Part shown: piece after piece, positions 62,738 to 64,000 of the stretch
How the letters are laid out: each line of letters opens with the position of its first letter
Position numbering within the stretch: position 1 is the first letter of the stretch
NCBI GenBank assembly: GCA_039105265.1
Contig: JAPFFF010000006.1
Location: forward strand, 3,720,001-3,784,000
From: Tritrichomonas musculus
Lineage: Eukaryota; Parabasalia; Tritrichomonadida; Tritrichomonadidae
DNA length: 64,000 nt
Reading direction: 5' to 3'
The notes under the pieces: model-generated
Told to the model about the DNA's origin: nothing
Database searches by the model: none
What the model saw: the letters and a program-made list of their open reading frames with translations, nothing else
Made by a program: the position numbers and the translations under genes

Positions 62738-64000
62738 ATGTCATCAAGCGAAATAAGCAATGAAGATTATTTTAATAATAAGATTAAGAAACTTCAAGAT
62801 CAATTACATATCTCATACGATCTTTCTTTTCTTCTCCTAAATGAATATGACTGGGATGATGCCAAAATCAAAGAATTAATTTCAAATTCACCAAAAGAAA
62901 CACTTGAAAAAATTGATTTACACCTAGGAACAGAATCATTTCCAACATTAGATTCAACAATTACTGCGAAAGTAGGTGAAAAGGAAGAATGCCCAATATG
63001 TTGTGAAGAAGATGACTTATTACATTTATATTGCGGCCATAAACTATGCAAACAATGCTTCATCGAAAACATATCAATTCAATTAAAAAATAATAGGTTT
63101 TTGCCAACATGCCCCTTTATAAACGATCATAATAGCACAAAATATATATTGCCATCAGATATAAAAGCATATATTACAGATCCAGCACTTTTGGACAAAT
63201 ATCGTAAGAATTTTATTTTTACATGCTCATCACATAGCAGAGGAACCAAAATTTGCCAAGAATGTGAAAACATAATACAAGAAAAGAATGAATTTAGCTG
63301 TCATTCTTACCAATGTCCAAAATGCCATTTTGCTAATTGTTCCAAATGCTTCAACGGCTGTCATGCTCCTCTTTATGACTGCCCCAAAGTTAGACAGTTC
63401 ATTAATCAGGGCCATTTTGACATTCTAATACGGAAAAAAGAACAAGAAAAATGGATGATTAGAGAATTGAGACTCCATTCCTACAGATCAGAGCACAGAG
63501 ACGAATACGACGCATATTTTGACCAGCAGATTGAAAACAGCAAGAAAACGCTAAGCGATTACTCAAAAGAAAAAACAGATGAAATTGCAATAATAAATTC
63601 TGACATTGAAAGCCTCAAAACCAAAAAAGGAAGTCTTTCTGATCCAGACGAAATTCAAGCAATTGAAAAACTAATCCAAAAAGAAGAAGAAATCAAAGAA
63701 GAACTCGTTCGACAGGAAAGCTTGAATTCACAAGTCAGAAACAGATTCATCAAATACATCGCTGACCTTAAAGAGCATTACTATAACGCATTTGGATATG
63801 AAAAAGAGGATAGACATGACTTCTTTGTTTGCCAATTTAATTCTTTCATCGAGGATCTCTTCACAACATTGGATTGCGATCCAGACAAGAAATATGGAAA
63901 GGACACAATCATTTATTGTCCAGGATGCCAAACTCCAATTTCGCCAACAGGCGGATGTCTTCCTATCACGTGTGCCGTGTGCCGTAAAGAATTCTGTGCA
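62738..64000 (+). CDS. RBR-type E3 ubiquitin ligase (3' end outside window)
   Basis: The ATG at 62738 opens a frame that stays open to the window edge (421 codons). RING1 lies at about 85-125 (ECPICCEEDDLLHLYCGHKL, CKQC, TCPF). An IBR-like cysteine/histidine region spans about 150-215 (FTCSSHSRGTKICQECENII, CPKCHFANCSKCFNGC). RING2 begins at 394 (YCPGCQTPISPTGGCLPITC), with Cys407 in the place of the catalytic thioester cysteine. RBR ligases pass ubiquitin from an E2 through that cysteine to substrate. Between IBR and RING2 is an unusually long insertion of about 170 residues with coiled coil (about 265-330), much longer than in parkin or HHARI. The remaining RING2 ligands lie beyond the window. 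Confidence 0.85.
   Translation, partial: MSSSEISNEDYFNNKIKKLQDQLHISYDLSFLLLNEYDWDDAKIKELISNSPKETLEKIDLHLGTESFPTLDSTITAKVGEKEECPICCEEDDLLHLYCGHKLCKQCFIENISIQLKNNRFLPTCPFINDHNSTKYILPSDIKAYITDPALLDKYRKNFIFTCSSHSRGTKICQECENIIQEKNEFSCHSYQCPKCHFANCSKCFNGCHAPLYDCPKVRQFINQGHFDILIRKKEQEKWMIRELRLHSYRSEHRDEYDAYFDQQIENSKKTLSDYSKEKTDEIAIINSDIESLKTKKGSLSDPDEIQAIEKLIQKEEEIKEELVRQESLNSQVRNRFIKYIADLKEHYYNAFGYEKEDRHDFFVCQFNSFIEDLFTTLDCDPDKKYGKDTIIYCPGCQTPISPTGGCLPITCAVCRKEFCA

Noticed and set aside
1..64000. CRISPR arrays, Shine-Dalgarno sites or bacterial operons
   Set aside because: The window is eukaryotic; no direct-repeat/spacer array exists. Only the small GC-rich island looks operon-like.

Overview
The window is nuclear DNA of a parabasalid protist, most likely a trichomonad of the Tritrichomonas/Trichomonas type. 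It is very AT-rich and its genes show no introns. Genes sit on both strands with short leaders, and several have a trichomonad-type initiator (TCA+1Y[T/A]) 7-25 bases before the ATG. The families also fit: a BspA-like leucine-rich-repeat protein, Pmp-like beta-helix surface repeats, degenerate ankyrin and kinase genes, a small Myb factor, a membrane-anchored bacterial-type nucleosidase and a flagellar IFT172. Many long ORFs are real, but several short ones use non-ATG starts and are not genes.

Layout. 1-1.3 kb holds kinase and ankyrin relics. 1.6-3.7 kb is a 727-aa protein of unknown function. 4.2-6.0 kb is repeat-rich (204-bp tandem array, ankyrin fragment). 7.7-22.1 kb is the conserved core: a SAPS-type PP6 regulatory subunit, a 1000-aa coiled-coil protein, a Set1/MLL-type H3K4 methyltransferase, an R2R3 Myb factor and IFT172. 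22.2-27.8 kb is a 5.6-kb element with no clear gene, bounded by GGGGGACCTTTC inverted repeats and TTAA; it carries tandem repeats and a 380-bp insertion with a tRNA-like core. 28.3-30.5 kb holds a divergent pair: an ALG5-like membrane protein and a coiled-coil protein.

30.5-39.7 kb is a transposon graveyard: a 1.6-kb TA-flanked element, decayed pogo-like transposases, a 2.34-kb TA-flanked element containing further nested inverted repeats and a split Myb gene, a 108-bp MITE with 7-bp target duplications, and an endogenous viral element whose first reading frame looks like a CRESS-DNA-virus capsid. 42.0-52.2 kb holds an unusual pseudokinase/coiled-coil/pseudo-deubiquitinase fusion, a broken Pmp-like surface gene, two identical inverted tRNA-Gln(UUG) genes, a small unknown ORF and a broken BspA-like gene. 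53.6-54.6 kb is an MTA/SAH nucleosidase. 54.9-60.1 kb is an apparently complete 5.1-kb transposon with perfect 19-bp inverted repeats, TTAA duplications and one transposase-like gene with a C-terminal winged-helix-like segment. About 61.2-62.1 kb is a compositionally foreign GC-rich island. The right edge cuts through an RBR-type E3 ubiquitin ligase.

The most notable items are the CRESS-like viral relic, the GC-rich island, the double-dead kinase/USP fusion and the pair of TTAA-flanked elements. Calls rest on motifs read by eye; no database search was run.
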